Positions 6,943-16,338 of a stretch of 64,000 bases of DNA are shown here, piece after piece (the stretch's first letter is position 1; the number at the start of each line of letters is the position of its first letter). This DNA is from Streptomyces sp. WMMB303. GTDB lineage: Bacteria; Actinomycetota; Actinomycetes; Streptomycetales; Streptomycetaceae. The DNA lies in NCBI RefSeq assembly GCF_029351045.1, contig NZ_JARKIN010000001.1, positions 5,115,001 through 5,179,000 of the forward strand, in the 5' to 3' direction. Both the position numbers and the translations under genes were made by a program. The notes beneath the pieces are model-generated. The model was not told the DNA's origin, made no database searches, and saw nothing but the letters and a program-made list of their open reading frames with translations.

Positions 6943-9173
6943 TTCGCGGTCTCGTCCTCGGAGCCAGCGGAGGCCTCGGACTCGCCGCTCTCCTCCTCGT
7001 CCAGGACGGGGATCAGGGACAGCTTGCCGCGCTGGTCGATCTCGGCGATCTCGACCTGGACCTTCTGGCCCACGCCGACGACGTCCTCGACGTTCTCCAC
7101 CCGCTTGCCGCCGGCCAGCTTGCGGATCTGCGAGATGTGCAGCAGACCGTCCTTGCCGGGAAGCAGCGAGACGAAGGCACCGAAGGTTGTCGTCTTGACG
7201 ACGGTGCCCAGGTAGCGCTCGCCGACCTCGGGCATCGTCGGGTTGGCGATGCCGTTGATGGTCGAGCGGGCCGCCTCGGCCGCGGGACCGTCGGCGGCAC
7301 CGATGTAGATGGTGCCGTCGTCCTCGATGGTGATGTCGGCGCCGGTGTCCTCCTGGATCTGGTTGATCATCTTGCCCTTCGGGCCGATGACCTCACCGAT
7401 CTTGTCCACCGGGATCTTCACGGTGATGATCCGCGGCGCGTTCGGGGACATCTCGTCCGGAACGTCGATCGCCTCGGTCATCACGTCGAGGATGTGCATC
7501 CGCGCGTCGCGGGCCTGCTTGAGCGCCGCGGCCAGCACGGACGCCGGGATGCCGTCCAGCTTGGTGTCGAGCTGGAGGGCGGTCACGAACTGCTTGGTGC
7601 CGGCGACCTTGAAGTCCATGTCACCGAAGGCGTCCTCGGCGCCGAGGATGTCGGTGAGGGTGACGTAGTGCGTCTCCCCCTCGACGTCCTGGGAGATCAG
7701 GCCCATGGCGATGCCGGCGACCGGGGCCTTGAGCGGCACACCGGCGTTCAGCAGCGACATCGTGGAGGCGCAGACCGAACCCATGGACGTCGAGCCGTTG
7801 GAGCCCAGCGCCTCGGAGACCTGCCGGATCGCGTACGGGAACTCCTCGCGGGTCGGCAGCACCGGCATCAGCGCACGCTCGGCGAGCGCGCCGTGGCCGA
7901 TCTCGCGGCGCTTGGGGGAGCCGACACGGCCCGTCTCACCCGTGGAGTAGGGCGGGAAGTTGTAGTTGTGCATGTAGCGCTTGCGCGTCACCGGCGAGAG
8001 GGTGTCCAGCTGCTGCTCCATGCGGAGCATGTTCAGCGTGGTGACGCCCAGGATCTGCGTCTCGCCGCGCTCGAAGAGCGCCGAGCCGTGCACCCGCGGG
8101 ATGGCCTCGACCTCGGCGGCCAGCGTACGGATGTCCGTGACGCCGCGGCCGTCGATGCGCTTCTTCTCCTTGATGACGCGCTCGCGCACCAGGGTCTTGG
8201 TCAGCGACCGGTAGGCCGCGGAGATCTCCTTCTCGCGGCCCTCGAACTGCGGGAGCAGCTTCTCGGCGGCCAGCGCCTTGACGCGGTCCAGCTCGCTCTC
8301 GCGCTCCTGCTTGCCCGCGATGGTCAGCGCCTGGGCGAGCTCGTCACGGACGGCCGCGGTGAGGGCCTCCAGGACGTCGTCCTGGTGGTCCAGGAAGATC
8401 GGGAACTCGCCGGTGGGCTTGGCGGCCTTCGCGGCGAGATCGGCCTGCGCCTTGCACAGCACCTTGATGAACGGCTTCGCGGCCTCCAGACCGGCGGCGA
8501 CGACCTCCTCGGTCGGCGCCTCGGCACCGCCCTTGACCAGCTCGATGGTCTTCTCGGTGGCCTCGGCCTCGACCATCATCACGGCGACGTCGCCGTCGGG
8601 CAGCACCCGGCCTGCGACGACCATGTCGAAGACGGCGTCCTCCAGCTCGGAGTGGGTCGGGAAGGCGACCCACTGGCCGTTGATCAGGGCGACGCGGGTG
8701 CCGCCGATCGGGCCGGAGAAGGGGAGCCCCGCGAGCTGCGTGGAGCAGGAGGCGGCATTGATGGCGACCACGTCGTAGAGGTGCTCGGGGTTGAGCGCCA
8801 TGATCGTCTCGACGATCTGGATCTCGTTGCGCAGGCCCTTCTTGAACGAGGGGCGCAGCGGGCGGTCGATCAGCCGGCAGGTGAGGATCGCGTCCTCGGA
8901 CGGGCGGCCCTCACGGCGGAAGAAGGAGCCGGGGATCTTGCCGGCCGAGTACATCCGCTCCTCGACGTCGACCGTCAGAGGGAAGAAGTCGAGCTGGTCC
9001 TTGGGCTGCTTCGAGGCGGTGGTCGCCGACAGCACCATGGTGTCGTCGTCCAGGTAGGCCACGGCCGAGCCGGCGGCCTGCTTGGCCAGCCGGCCGGTCT
9101 CGAAACGGATCGTGCGGGTGCCGAAGGCGCCGTTGTCGATGACGGCCTCGGCGTAGTGGGTCTCGTTCTCCAC
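6939..9173 (-). CDS. pnp: Polynucleotide phosphorylase (guanosine pentaphosphate synthetase type)
   Basis: Phosphorolytic 3'-to-5' exonuclease and RNA polymerase. The 744-residue protein has two RNase PH domains, a KH domain around IGEVIGPKGKMINQIQEDTG, and a C-terminal S1 domain (GTVVKTTTFGAFVSLLPG). In Streptomyces it also acts as the RNA 3'-tail polymerase and was described as a pppGpp synthetase. The start is GTG at 9173, with GAGGAG ten bases upstream. It follows rpsO on the same strand, separated by hairpins, as in the classical rpsO-pnp unit. Confidence 0.97.
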   Translation of the reverse strand: MENETHYAEAVIDNGAFGTRTIRFETGRLAKQAAGSAVAYLDDDTMVLSATTASKQPKDQLDFFPLTVDVEERMYSAGKIPGSFFRREGRPSEDAILTCRLIDRPLRPSFKKGLRNEIQIVETIMALNPEHLYDVVAINAASCSTQLAGLPFSGPIGGTRVALINGQWVAFPTHSELEDAVFDMVVAGRVLPDGDVAVMMVEAEATEKTIELVKGGAEAPTEEVVAAGLEAAKPFIKVLCKAQADLAAKAAKPTGEFPIFLDHQDDVLEALTAAVRDELAQALTIAGKQERESELDRVKALAAEKLLPQFEGREKEISAAYRSLTKTLVRERVIKEKKRIDGRGVTDIRTLAAEVEAIPRVHGSALFERGETQILGVTTLNMLRMEQQLDTLSPVTRKRYMHNYNFPPYSTGETGRVGSPKRREIGHGALAERALMPVLPTREEFPYAIRQVSEALGSNGSTSMGSVCASTMSLLNAGVPLKAPVAGIAMGLISQDVEGETHYVTLTDILGAEDAFGDMDFKVAGTKQFVTALQLDTKLDGIPASVLAAALKQARDARMHILDVMTEAIDVPDEMSPNAPRIITVKIPVDKIGEVIGPKGKMINQIQEDTGADITIEDDGTIYIGAADGPAAEAARSTINGIANPTMPEVGERYLGTVVKTTTFGAFVSLLPGKDGLLHISQIRKLAGGKRVENVEDVVGVGQKVQVEIAEIDQRGKLSLIPVLDEEESGESEASAGSEDETAK

Positions 9174-9275
9174 CAGGAATATCTCCTCGTCTGCGTCCGC
9201 CGCTCGTCCGCGGCGGACTGTGTACTCAGGAGCGCTCCCGGTGCGGGCCGGTCTTCGATCGAAGCTCCCGGCGGT

Positions 9276-9294
9276 CCCGCGGGTTCGCCGCGGG
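9276..9294 (-). promoter_or_regulatory. Hairpin in the rpsO-pnp intergenic region
   Basis: CCCGCGG (9276-9282) pairs with CCGCGGG (9288-9294) around a five-base loop, about 100 bases upstream of the pnp start. In other bacteria, including Streptomyces, an intergenic hairpin here is processed by RNase III. Assigning that role to this hairpin is an inference. Confidence 0.4.
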
Positions 9295-9461
9295 TCCCGG
9301 GGGCCACTACCGAGGACCGGCGTCTCGGGTGCGCTCCTTGTCCATACTGTCAGTGATGTCTTTTCGGCTTCGTCTCGCTGTGGACAAGACTACAAAGCTT
9401 CCACGCTCCACGAGAGGCCGTCGTACTGCGTTACGGCGAGCTGCCGTACTGCGATACGGCG

Positions 9462-9497
9462 AAGGGAGCGGCCCCCGGGTCCGGGAACCGCTCCCTT
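9462..9497 (-). terminator. Partial terminator downstream of rpsO
   Basis: AAGGGAGCGG (9462-9471) pairs perfectly with CCGCTCCCTT (9488-9497), ten bases beyond the rpsO stop. In this arrangement the hairpin normally gives partial readthrough into pnp. The remaining 333-base gap shows no gene. Confidence 0.75.
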
Positions 9498-9506
9498 CGT
9501 CATGTG

Positions 9507-9797
9507 CTAGCGGGCGCCCGCCGCGCCGCGGCGGATGCCGAGGCGCTCGACCAGCGCACGGAAGCGCTGGATGTCCTTCTTGGCCAGGTACTGCAGCAGG
9601 CGGCGACGCTGGCCGACGAGCAGCAGCAGACCACGGCGCGAGTGGTGGTCGTGCTTGTGGGTCTTCAGGTGCTCGGTCAGGTCGCTGATGCGACGGGAGA
9701 GCAGCGCCACCTGGACCTCGGGGGAGCCGGTGTCACCCTCCTTGGTGGCGAACTCGGAGATGATCTGCTTCTTCGTCGCGGCGTCGAGAGACGACAC
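9507..9797 (-). CDS. rpsO: 30S ribosomal protein S15
   Basis: 96 residues, within the family's narrow size range. The sequence holds the S15 signature GDTGSPEVQVALLSRRI and HKHDHHSRRGLLLLVGQRRR, which contact the central domain of 16S rRNA. The start is GTG at 9797, with GAGGAG about ten bases upstream. A short stem (9829-9834 with 9845-9850) lies in its leader, where S15 could autoregulate, but no pseudoknot can be shown by eye. Confidence 0.97.
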   Translation of the reverse strand: MSSLDAATKKQIISEFATKEGDTGSPEVQVALLSRRISDLTEHLKTHKHDHHSRRGLLLLVGQRRRLLQYLAKKDIQRFRALVERLGIRRGAAGAR

Positions 9798-9890
9798 TCG
9801 TACTCCTCAGGATTCCAGCCGCCGAGCGCCCCTGGTCTGCTTCACAGGGGAGACTTCGATACTCGGGAGGCCGGTACAGGATACCAGTGG

Positions 9891-11417
9891 CTAGCTGGTG
9901 AGACTGCGGGCCGCCGAATAGACCTGCATCACGGCCAGGCACAGCGGGATCAGGGTGAGCAGGACGAACGTCTCCAGGATCTCCAGGAACCGGCCCCAGA
10001 ACGGTGTCACACCCTTGCGGGGGACGGCGAGGCCGACGGCGACGGCCAGCACGGCCGTCATCGCGAGCGCGGCGCTCAGCCACACGGTGCGCAGCGCGTC
10101 GCCCTCGGTGGGGAAGTCTCCCGCCAGCCCGACGCCGAGCAGCAGCAGTGCCCCCAGTCCGGCCACCAGCGCACTGCTGACCTGGGAGGTGTAGCGGAAG
10201 AGACGGGCCCGCAGCAGCATCGCCAGGCCCGTCGCGAGGGCGAGGAGCTGCCCCCAGCCAGAGGCGGAGAAGCTGAGTACGGCGGTGGAGACGACGGCCA
10301 CGGCGGCGCAGCCGCCGACCAGGCCGACCAGCAGTTCGTGGCCGCGCCGGGCCTGAGCCGCGATCCGCTCGCCGTCGATCGGGCCCTGGGTCTCGGGGGC
10401 GGCGTCCGGGTCGGCGTCGTAGTCGCTCATCCGGGTGCGGGTGGCCTCGAAGCCGATGGGCAGCCGGGCGAAACGGGTCGAGAGGCTCGGCAGGAAGGCG
10501 AGGACGCCGACGGCGACGGGTGCGCAGAGAGCGGCCGTCTCCGTCGGTGGCAGATCGGCGACGATCGCGATGAAGGTGATCAGGGTGCCGAGGGTCGCGG
10601 TGAAGGCGGCGGCGACGAACGGGCCGTCTCCATCTGGGGTGAGCGCGATCAGCAGGGTGGCGGCCAGCAGGACGCTCACACAGCCGAGGAGGAACTGCAG
10701 CTTGCCGATACCGATCCCGTCCTCCAGGGGCAGCAGGCCGCTGCCCGCCACCATGAGGTGCGGCATGGCCGTCAGTCCCAGGGTGATCGAGGTGGGCCGG
10801 TCCTCGTAGACGCGGGCGCGCACCGCGGACAGCGCCACCAGCAGCACTCCGGTGACGGCCGCCAGGACGCCGGCCAGCCCGTGCATGTCGTGGCCGACCG
10901 GGTCGGAGAACCACAGCACGACCGCCATCAGCGAGAGCAGCACCCCGGCGCCGATCAGACCGGCGGCGCGCATCATGTCGTCGCCCCACAGCCGCCGGTC
11001 GCGGGTGACGGCCGAGGCGACGGCGTCGGAGACGTCGTCGAAGACGGCGGGCGGCAGCGACTCCGCGAACGGGCGCAGGCTCAGCACCTCGCCGTCCAGG
11101 ATGCGCTGGGCGGCGAACGACCGGGAGCTGTCCAGGACCGTCCCGTCGCGGCGCACCAGGTGGTAGCCGACGGGCGCGCCCGCGGCGGGGGTCTGGCCGG
11201 AGAGCCGCAGGATCTCGGGGTAGAGGTCGGCGACCGGGATGTCCTCGGGCAGTGCGACGTCGATCCGACTGTCGGGGGCGACGATGGTCACCCGGCTGAA
11301 ACCGGTGTCCAGTGCCGATCCGGCCGCCCGGCCGGACGCACCGGCCGCACCTCGGGCACCGCCGGAACCCGGCTGCCCGCCGGAACCGGTGGCGGCGGCG
11401 GAAGCCGTCGTGCTCAC
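9891..11417 (-). CDS. eccD: Type VII secretion membrane protein EccD
   Basis: 508 residues. A low-complexity Gly/Ser/Ala N-terminus of about 38 residues precedes a ubiquitin-like (YukD) domain at about 40-115, then about eleven transmembrane helices from 148 to the C-terminus. This is the EccD architecture, the membrane scaffold of the ESX channel. The start is GTG at 11417 after GAGGGGG. It is divergent from eccC, the ATPase it should assemble with, across a 279-base intergenic region. Confidence 0.9.
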   Translation of the reverse strand: MSTTASAAATGSGGQPGSGGARGAAGASGRAAGSALDTGFSRVTIVAPDSRIDVALPEDIPVADLYPEILRLSGQTPAAGAPVGYHLVRRDGTVLDSSRSFAAQRILDGEVLSLRPFAESLPPAVFDDVSDAVASAVTRDRRLWGDDMMRAAGLIGAGVLLSLMAVVLWFSDPVGHDMHGLAGVLAAVTGVLLVALSAVRARVYEDRPTSITLGLTAMPHLMVAGSGLLPLEDGIGIGKLQFLLGCVSVLLAATLLIALTPDGDGPFVAAAFTATLGTLITFIAIVADLPPTETAALCAPVAVGVLAFLPSLSTRFARLPIGFEATRTRMSDYDADPDAAPETQGPIDGERIAAQARRGHELLVGLVGGCAAVAVVSTAVLSFSASGWGQLLALATGLAMLLRARLFRYTSQVSSALVAGLGALLLLGVGLAGDFPTEGDALRTVWLSAALAMTAVLAVAVGLAVPRKGVTPFWGRFLEILETFVLLTLIPLCLAVMQVYSAARSLTS

Positions 11418-11660
11418 CTGTGTGTCCCCCTCGAAGTTCCTGCCGGCCTGCTCGACAATGGGCTCTGCAACCGTCTGCCGGGCGTCGGCCGTACCATCCG
11501 CCGACCTGCCGTCTCGGCCGACGCGGCAGCGCGCGTCACCCTACCGCTCCCGGTCAACTCACTGTGCCACTAGGATCGCCAGCCGCGGAGGGGGACCGTC
11601 AGGAACGAGCGTCACCACGGGGTGCCGGCACCGTACCGCCCCTTCCGCACCAGGGATGCA

Positions 11661-11684
11661 GGAACGCAAGGGAACGCAAGGGAA
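11661..11684 (+). repeat. 10-bp tandem duplication covering the eccC SD region
   Basis: GGAACGCAAG is repeated exactly at 11661-11670 and 11671-11680, with a partial third copy (GGAA). The AAGGGAA it creates is the only SD-like element before the eccC start at 11697. Confidence 0.6.
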
Positions 11685-11696
11685 ATTGGTGCGCGA

Positions 11697-14600
11697 GTGA
11701 CCCAGATCGTCGTCAAGCGACCGCCTCGGGCGTTGCCTCCCGATGTGCCCGCCGAGGAGCTGCAGCTGCAGCCGCCGCCGGAACTGCCCAAGAACAAGCA
11801 GGAGGGCATGTGGATGCAGCTCCTGCCCATGCTCGGCATGGGCGGGTCCAGCGTGTACTTCCTCATGCCCGGCATGAACTCGCACCCGATGATGAAGATC
11901 ATGGGCGTCCTGATGCTGTTCTCGACGCTCACCATGGTCATCGCCATGGTGATCCGGATGCGCCGGGGCACGCAGGGTGAGATGGCGCAGACCCGCCGCG
12001 ACTACCTCAAGTACCTGGCGCAGACGCGGCGCACGGTGCGCAGGACGGCGGTCAAGCAGCGGGACGCCCAGTTCTATCTGCACCCCGCACCCGACCAGTT
12101 GTGGTCCCTGGTGGCCGAGGGCAGCAGGGTGTGGGAGCGGCGCCCCTCGGATCTGGACTTCGGGCAGGTCCGCGTCGGACTGGGCGTGCAGCAACTGGCC
12201 ACACCGCTGGTCAGTCCGGACACAGCGCCGGTGGACGAACTGGAGCCGCTGACGGCCGGTGCCATGCACCAGTTCATCAACACCCACGCCACCCTCGACG
12301 GGCTGCCGATGGCCATCTCGCTGCGGGCGTTCTACCACATGACCGTCAGCGGCGACCCCGATGCCGTGTACGCCTCGGCACGCGCCCTGCTCTGCTCGCT
12401 GTGCGCGATGCACTCCCCAGAGGACTTGGTGGTCGCAGTCGCGGCGGGCCGCGAGTCCTACGCCGGCTGGGACTGGGCGAAGTGGCTGCCCCACGCCCAG
12501 GCCAGGGGCGAGACCGACGGCGCGGGCTCCCGGCGGCTGATCGTGCGCGACACCCTCGAACTGGAGGAGCTCCTGGCCGCCCGGCTGGAGGGACGCCCCC
12601 GGTTCAACGGCGCAGCCGAACCGGCACCGGACCAGCCGCACCTCGTCGTCGTACTGGACGGCACCTCGGTACTGCCCAACTCGCTGCTGTCCGCGCCCGA
12701 GGGCCTGCAGGGCGTCACCATCGTCGAGATCGTCCCCGGCGACAGCGACATGTCCCGCGGCACGCTGTCCGTGGTGGTCGGCTCGCGCAGCCTGCGCCTG
12801 GAGTCCGGGCACGGCCTGGTCTACGAGGGGACGCCGGACGCCCTCTCCTACCCGGCCGCCGAGGCCGTGGCGCGGCAGCTCGCGCCGCTGCGGGTGGGCT
12901 CCGGCGACGACGGGGACGAGCCGCTGCTGGCCAAGCTGGAGTTCACCGACCTGCTCAACCTGGGCGACGCCGCGTCCGTCGACGTCTCCCGCACCTGGCG
13001 ACCCCGCTCGCAGGCCGAACGGCTGCGGGTACCCATCGGCGTGGGCGAGGACGGCCAGCCGGTCATGCTCGACCTGAAGGAAGCAGCGCAGGACGGCATG
13101 GGCCCGCACGGGCTGTGCGTGGGCGCGACCGGTTCCGGCAAGTCGGAACTGCTGCGCACCCTGGTGCTCGGGCTGGCCGTCACACACTCCTCCGAGACCC
13201 TCAACTTCGTCCTCGCGGACTTCAAAGGCGGCGCCACCTTCGCCGGGATGGCGCACATGCCGCACGTAGCCGCCGTGATCACCAACCTCGCCGACGACCT
13301 GACCCTCGTCGACCGGATGGGCGACTCGATCCGCGGCGAACTCAACCGTCGCCAGGAGATGCTGCGCGACGCGGGGAACTACGCGAACATCCACGACTAC
13401 GAGAAGGCCCGCGCGGCCGGCGCCCCGCTCTCCGCCATCCCCTCGCTGGTGCTGGTCATCGACGAGTTCAGCGAGCTGCTGACAGCGAAGCCGGACTTCA
13501 TCGACATGTTCATCCAGATCGGCCGGATCGGCCGATCGCTGGGTGTGCACCTGCTGCTGGCCTCACAGCGCCTGGAGGAAGGCCGGCTGCGGGGGCTGGA
13601 GACCTACCTCTCCTACCGGATCGGCCTGCGGACCTTCTCCTCCGCCGAGTCCCGCGCCGCGCTCGGTGTCCCCGACGCCTACCATCTCCCCTCGGTGCCC
13701 GGCTCGGGCTATCTGAAGTTCGGCACCGACGAGATGACCCGCTTCAAGGCCGCCTACGTCTCCGGCGTCCACCGCACCGGAGGTGACGAGCTTCCCGCCG
13801 GTCCGCTGGCGCCGAACCGGAGGCCCGTCCTGTTCACCGCGGCCGAGGTCGCCGTGCAGCGCCCCGATCCGGACACCGTGCCGGTACCCGCGCAGCCCAC
13901 CCCCGCCTCGACGGACGACGACGCGCTCGCCGACACCGTGCTGGACGTGGTCGTACGGCGCCTGGAAGGCCAGGGCACCCCGGCCCACCAGGTGTGGCTG
14001 CCGCCGCTGGACAACGCCTCGCCGCTGGACGAACTGCTGCCGCCGCTCGCCCCGGTGGAGGGGCGCGGACTGGCCGCCACCGACTATCCGCGGCAGGGCC
14101 AGCTCGTGGTACCGGTCGGTCTGGTCGACAAACCGTTCGAGCAGCGCCGCGACCCGCTGTATCTGGACTTCTCCGGAGCCGCCGGACACATGCTGGTCGT
14201 GGGCGGCCCCCAGTCCGGCAAGTCCACCCTGATGCGGACCCTGATCTCGTCGTTCGCGCTCACCCACACCCCCGCCGAAGTGCAGTTCTACGGACTCGAC
14301 TTCGGTGGCGGCAGCATGTCGGCCGTCTCCGGCCTCCCGCACGTGGGCGGCACCGCCTCCCGCCTCGACCCCGAACGGGTACGCCGCACCGTCGCCGAGG
14401 TGTACGGCATCCTCAACCGCCGCGAGGAGTACTTCCGGGCCAACAGCATCGACTCCATCTCGACCTACCGCAGGCGCCGCGCGCGCGGCCAGATCACCGA
14501 CCAGCCATGGGGCGACGTCTTCCTGGTCATCGACGGCTGGGGCAACTTCCGCAACGAGTACGAAGGCCTCACCGAAGTCGTCAACGACATCGCGGGCCGC

Positions 14601-15671
14601 GGTCTCGGCTACGGCGTCCACCTGGTCATCACCGCCTCCCGCAACATGGAGGTGCGGGCGGCCCTGAAGGACCTGCTGATGAACCGGCTGGAGCTGCGGC
14701 TCGGCGACACCATGGACTCCGAGTTCAACCGCAAGGTCGCCGCCAACGTCCCGCCCGGAGTCCCCGGCCGCGGCCAGACCATGGACGCGCTGCACTTCAT
14801 GGCAGGTGTCCCCCGCATCGACGGCGTCGGCTCCGACGACGAACTCGCCGACGCCAGCGCCGGGATGTGCACCGCGGTCGCCTCCCAGTGGCCGGGCGAA
14901 CCCGCACCGCAGGTACGACTGCTCCCCCGGGAGCTGCCGGCCGTCCGGCTGCCCGGCGGCGCGGAGCACCCCGAACGCGGCGTCGCCTTCGCCATCGACG
15001 AGAACAACCTGGAACCGGTCTTCGTCGACTTCGAGACGGACCCCTTCTTCCTCGTCTTCGGCGAGAGCGAGTCCGGCAAGACGGCGCTGCTGCGGCTGCT
15101 CGTCAAGCAGATCAGCGAACGGTACTCGGGCGACGAGGCGAAGATCGTCGTGGGCGACTACCGGCGCGCGCTGCTCGGCGCCATCCCGGACAGCCACCTG
15201 CTGGAGTACGCGCCGATGTCCAACACCATGGAGACGCACATGAACGCGCTCCGCGATCTGATGGACCGGCGCGCACCCTCCTCCGACGTCACCCCGCAGC
15301 AGTTGCGCGACCGGAGCTGGTGGACCGGCCCGCAGATCTTCATCGTGGTCGATGACTACGAACTGGTCGCCACCTCCAGCGGCAATCCGATGGCCGCCCT
15401 CACCGAGCACCTGCCCTTCTCCCGGGACGTCGGAGTCCGGTTCATCATCGCCCGCAGCGCCGCAGGCGCCTCCCGGTCGATGTTCGAGTCGTTCATGACC
15501 CGCATCAAGGAACTGGGCGCCCAGGGCGTCCTGCTCTCCGGCGATCCGAGCGAGGGCGACCTCCTGGGCAATGTCCGCCCCCGCCCGATGCCCCCCGGCC
15601 GCGGCTTCTTCGTCTCCCGCAAGCGGGGTACGCCGCTGGTGCAGCTGGGCTGGCTGCCGGACGAGACGTGA
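11697..15671 (+). CDS. eccC: Type VII secretion FtsK/SpoIIIE ATPase EccC, fused form
   Basis: 1324 residues, the motor and substrate-recognition ATPase of the ESX system. Two transmembrane segments (about 40-90) are followed by three FtsK/SpoIIIE modules with Walker A motifs GATGSGKSE near residue 476, GGPQSGKST near 836 and GESESGKTA near 1122. In mycobacterial ESX-1 this protein is split into EccCa and EccCb; here it is one chain. GTG at 11697 is chosen because the protein then starts TQIVVKRPPRALPP, the usual EccC opening. The SD is weak and spaced 12 bases away. The first in-frame ATG upstream adds 25 unlikely residues. Confidence 0.95.
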   Translation: MTQIVVKRPPRALPPDVPAEELQLQPPPELPKNKQEGMWMQLLPMLGMGGSSVYFLMPGMNSHPMMKIMGVLMLFSTLTMVIAMVIRMRRGTQGEMAQTRRDYLKYLAQTRRTVRRTAVKQRDAQFYLHPAPDQLWSLVAEGSRVWERRPSDLDFGQVRVGLGVQQLATPLVSPDTAPVDELEPLTAGAMHQFINTHATLDGLPMAISLRAFYHMTVSGDPDAVYASARALLCSLCAMHSPEDLVVAVAAGRESYAGWDWAKWLPHAQARGETDGAGSRRLIVRDTLELEELLAARLEGRPRFNGAAEPAPDQPHLVVVLDGTSVLPNSLLSAPEGLQGVTIVEIVPGDSDMSRGTLSVVVGSRSLRLESGHGLVYEGTPDALSYPAAEAVARQLAPLRVGSGDDGDEPLLAKLEFTDLLNLGDAASVDVSRTWRPRSQAERLRVPIGVGEDGQPVMLDLKEAAQDGMGPHGLCVGATGSGKSELLRTLVLGLAVTHSSETLNFVLADFKGGATFAGMAHMPHVAAVITNLADDLTLVDRMGDSIRGELNRRQEMLRDAGNYANIHDYEKARAAGAPLSAIPSLVLVIDEFSELLTAKPDFIDMFIQIGRIGRSLGVHLLLASQRLEEGRLRGLETYLSYRIGLRTFSSAESRAALGVPDAYHLPSVPGSGYLKFGTDEMTRFKAAYVSGVHRTGGDELPAGPLAPNRRPVLFTAAEVAVQRPDPDTVPVPAQPTPASTDDDALADTVLDVVVRRLEGQGTPAHQVWLPPLDNASPLDELLPPLAPVEGRGLAATDYPRQGQLVVPVGLVDKPFEQRRDPLYLDFSGAAGHMLVVGGPQSGKSTLMRTLISSFALTHTPAEVQFYGLDFGGGSMSAVSGLPHVGGTASRLDPERVRRTVAEVYGILNRREEYFRANSIDSISTYRRRRARGQITDQPWGDVFLVIDGWGNFRNEYEGLTEVVNDIAGRGLGYGVHLVITASRNMEVRAALKDLLMNRLELRLGDTMDSEFNRKVAANVPPGVPGRGQTMDALHFMAGVPRIDGVGSDDELADASAGMCTAVASQWPGEPAPQVRLLPRELPAVRLPGGAEHPERGVAFAIDENNLEPVFVDFETDPFFLVFGESESGKTALLRLLVKQISERYSGDEAKIVVGDYRRALLGAIPDSHLLEYAPMSNTMETHMNALRDLMDRRAPSSDVTPQQLRDRSWWTGPQIFIVVDDYELVATSSGNPMAALTEHLPFSRDVGVRFIIARSAAGASRSMFESFMTRIKELGAQGVLLSGDPSEGDLLGNVRPRPMPPGRGFFVSRKRGTPLVQLGWLPDET

Positions 15672-15724
15672 GCGCGCCCCCGCCTGTGGGACGCGGCTGA
15701 CGGGCTGACGGGAAAGCGCTGTTG

Positions 15725-15756
15725 GCGGGCTCCGGCACACGTACGCTGGAGCCCGC
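15725..15756 (+). terminator. Hairpin between eccC and the bldB-like gene
   Basis: GCGGGCTCC (15725-15733) pairs perfectly with GGAGCCCGC (15748-15756), 53 bases after eccC and 12 bases before the bldB-like SD. It may terminate eccC or serve as a leader element or binding site for the downstream gene. Confidence 0.45.
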
Positions 15757-15783
15757 ACGCACGCCCCGAAGGGAGAGCCACAG

Positions 15784-16050
15784 GTGGGGACTCAGCAGGA
15801 GAAGGACGAGCTGTACGCGATGGACATCTCCGACGCCGTCTGGGAGAGCGCCCCGGGCAGTCCGGAGGAAGAGCGCGTGGAGATCGCCCACCTGGCCGGC
15901 GGCGCCGTCGCCATGCGCAACTCGAAAGAGCCGGACGTGGTACTGCGCTACACGGCAGCGGAGTGGGAGGCGTTCGTGCTGGGCGCTCGGGACGGGGAGT
16001 TCGATCTGGAGCCGGGTGGGCGCGAGGGCGGGGGGACGACGGGGGCTTAG
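15784..16050 (+). CDS. bldB: BldB-like DUF397 developmental regulator
   Basis: An 88-residue DUF397 protein. The core, AHLAGGAVAMRNSKEPDVVLRYTAAEWEAFVLG, holds the family's GG..A.R.S..P...L.Y...EW..F pattern. BldB is needed for aerial growth and antibiotic production in S. coelicolor, and I recall it being encoded inside the ESX locus, which matches this position after eccC. The start is GTG at 15784 after AAGGGAGAG. Streptomyces have many DUF397 paralogues, usually paired with an XRE regulator; none is adjacent here, which favours true BldB. Confidence 0.8.
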   Translation: MGTQQEKDELYAMDISDAVWESAPGSPEEERVEIAHLAGGAVAMRNSKEPDVVLRYTAAEWEAFVLGARDGEFDLEPGGREGGGTTGA

Positions 16051-16234
16051 CGGGCGAAGGCTCGCGGTGCGCGTCAGAAGGCAGACAGCGCCGGTCAGCT
16101 CGTCTCCGCGCAATACGGAGACGAGCCGACCGCAACCGTCAGTGCCCAACTTTCCCGCGGGGTCTGCTGCATTCGGAGCGCGTCATCTCACCGTCTCTCG
16201 TCGAGATATAAGTGGCAACAGTGACCCGCTGGAG

Positions 16235-16264
16235 GTGAGCACGATGTTCACCGGGTTGACATGA
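16235..16264 (+). other. Mini-ORF with strong SD (9 codons)
   Basis: GGAGGTGA at 16231-16238 precedes ATG 16244 at good spacing, but the frame stops after MFTGLT (16262-16264); from the in-frame GTG at 16235 the peptide is nine residues. It lies directly before the terminator hairpin. It could be a leader peptide, a truncated gene start or chance. Confidence 0.3.
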
Positions 16265-16268
16265 CGAT

Positions 16269-16307
16269 GCAGAAGGTGGGCGCCTCCCGCACGCGCCCAC
16301 CTTCTGC
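16269..16307. terminator. 15-bp perfect terminator between convergent bldB-like and esx genes
   Basis: GCAGAAGGTGGGCGC (16269-16283) is perfectly complementary to 16293-16307 around a nine-base loop. It lies between two convergent units and is positioned to end the esx transcript (minus strand) and possibly the bldB-like transcript. The rest of the 288-base gap contains only the mini-ORF. Confidence 0.75.
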
Positions 16308-16338
16308 TCGTTCAACAGCCCGGGTTCCGCTGAGACGG

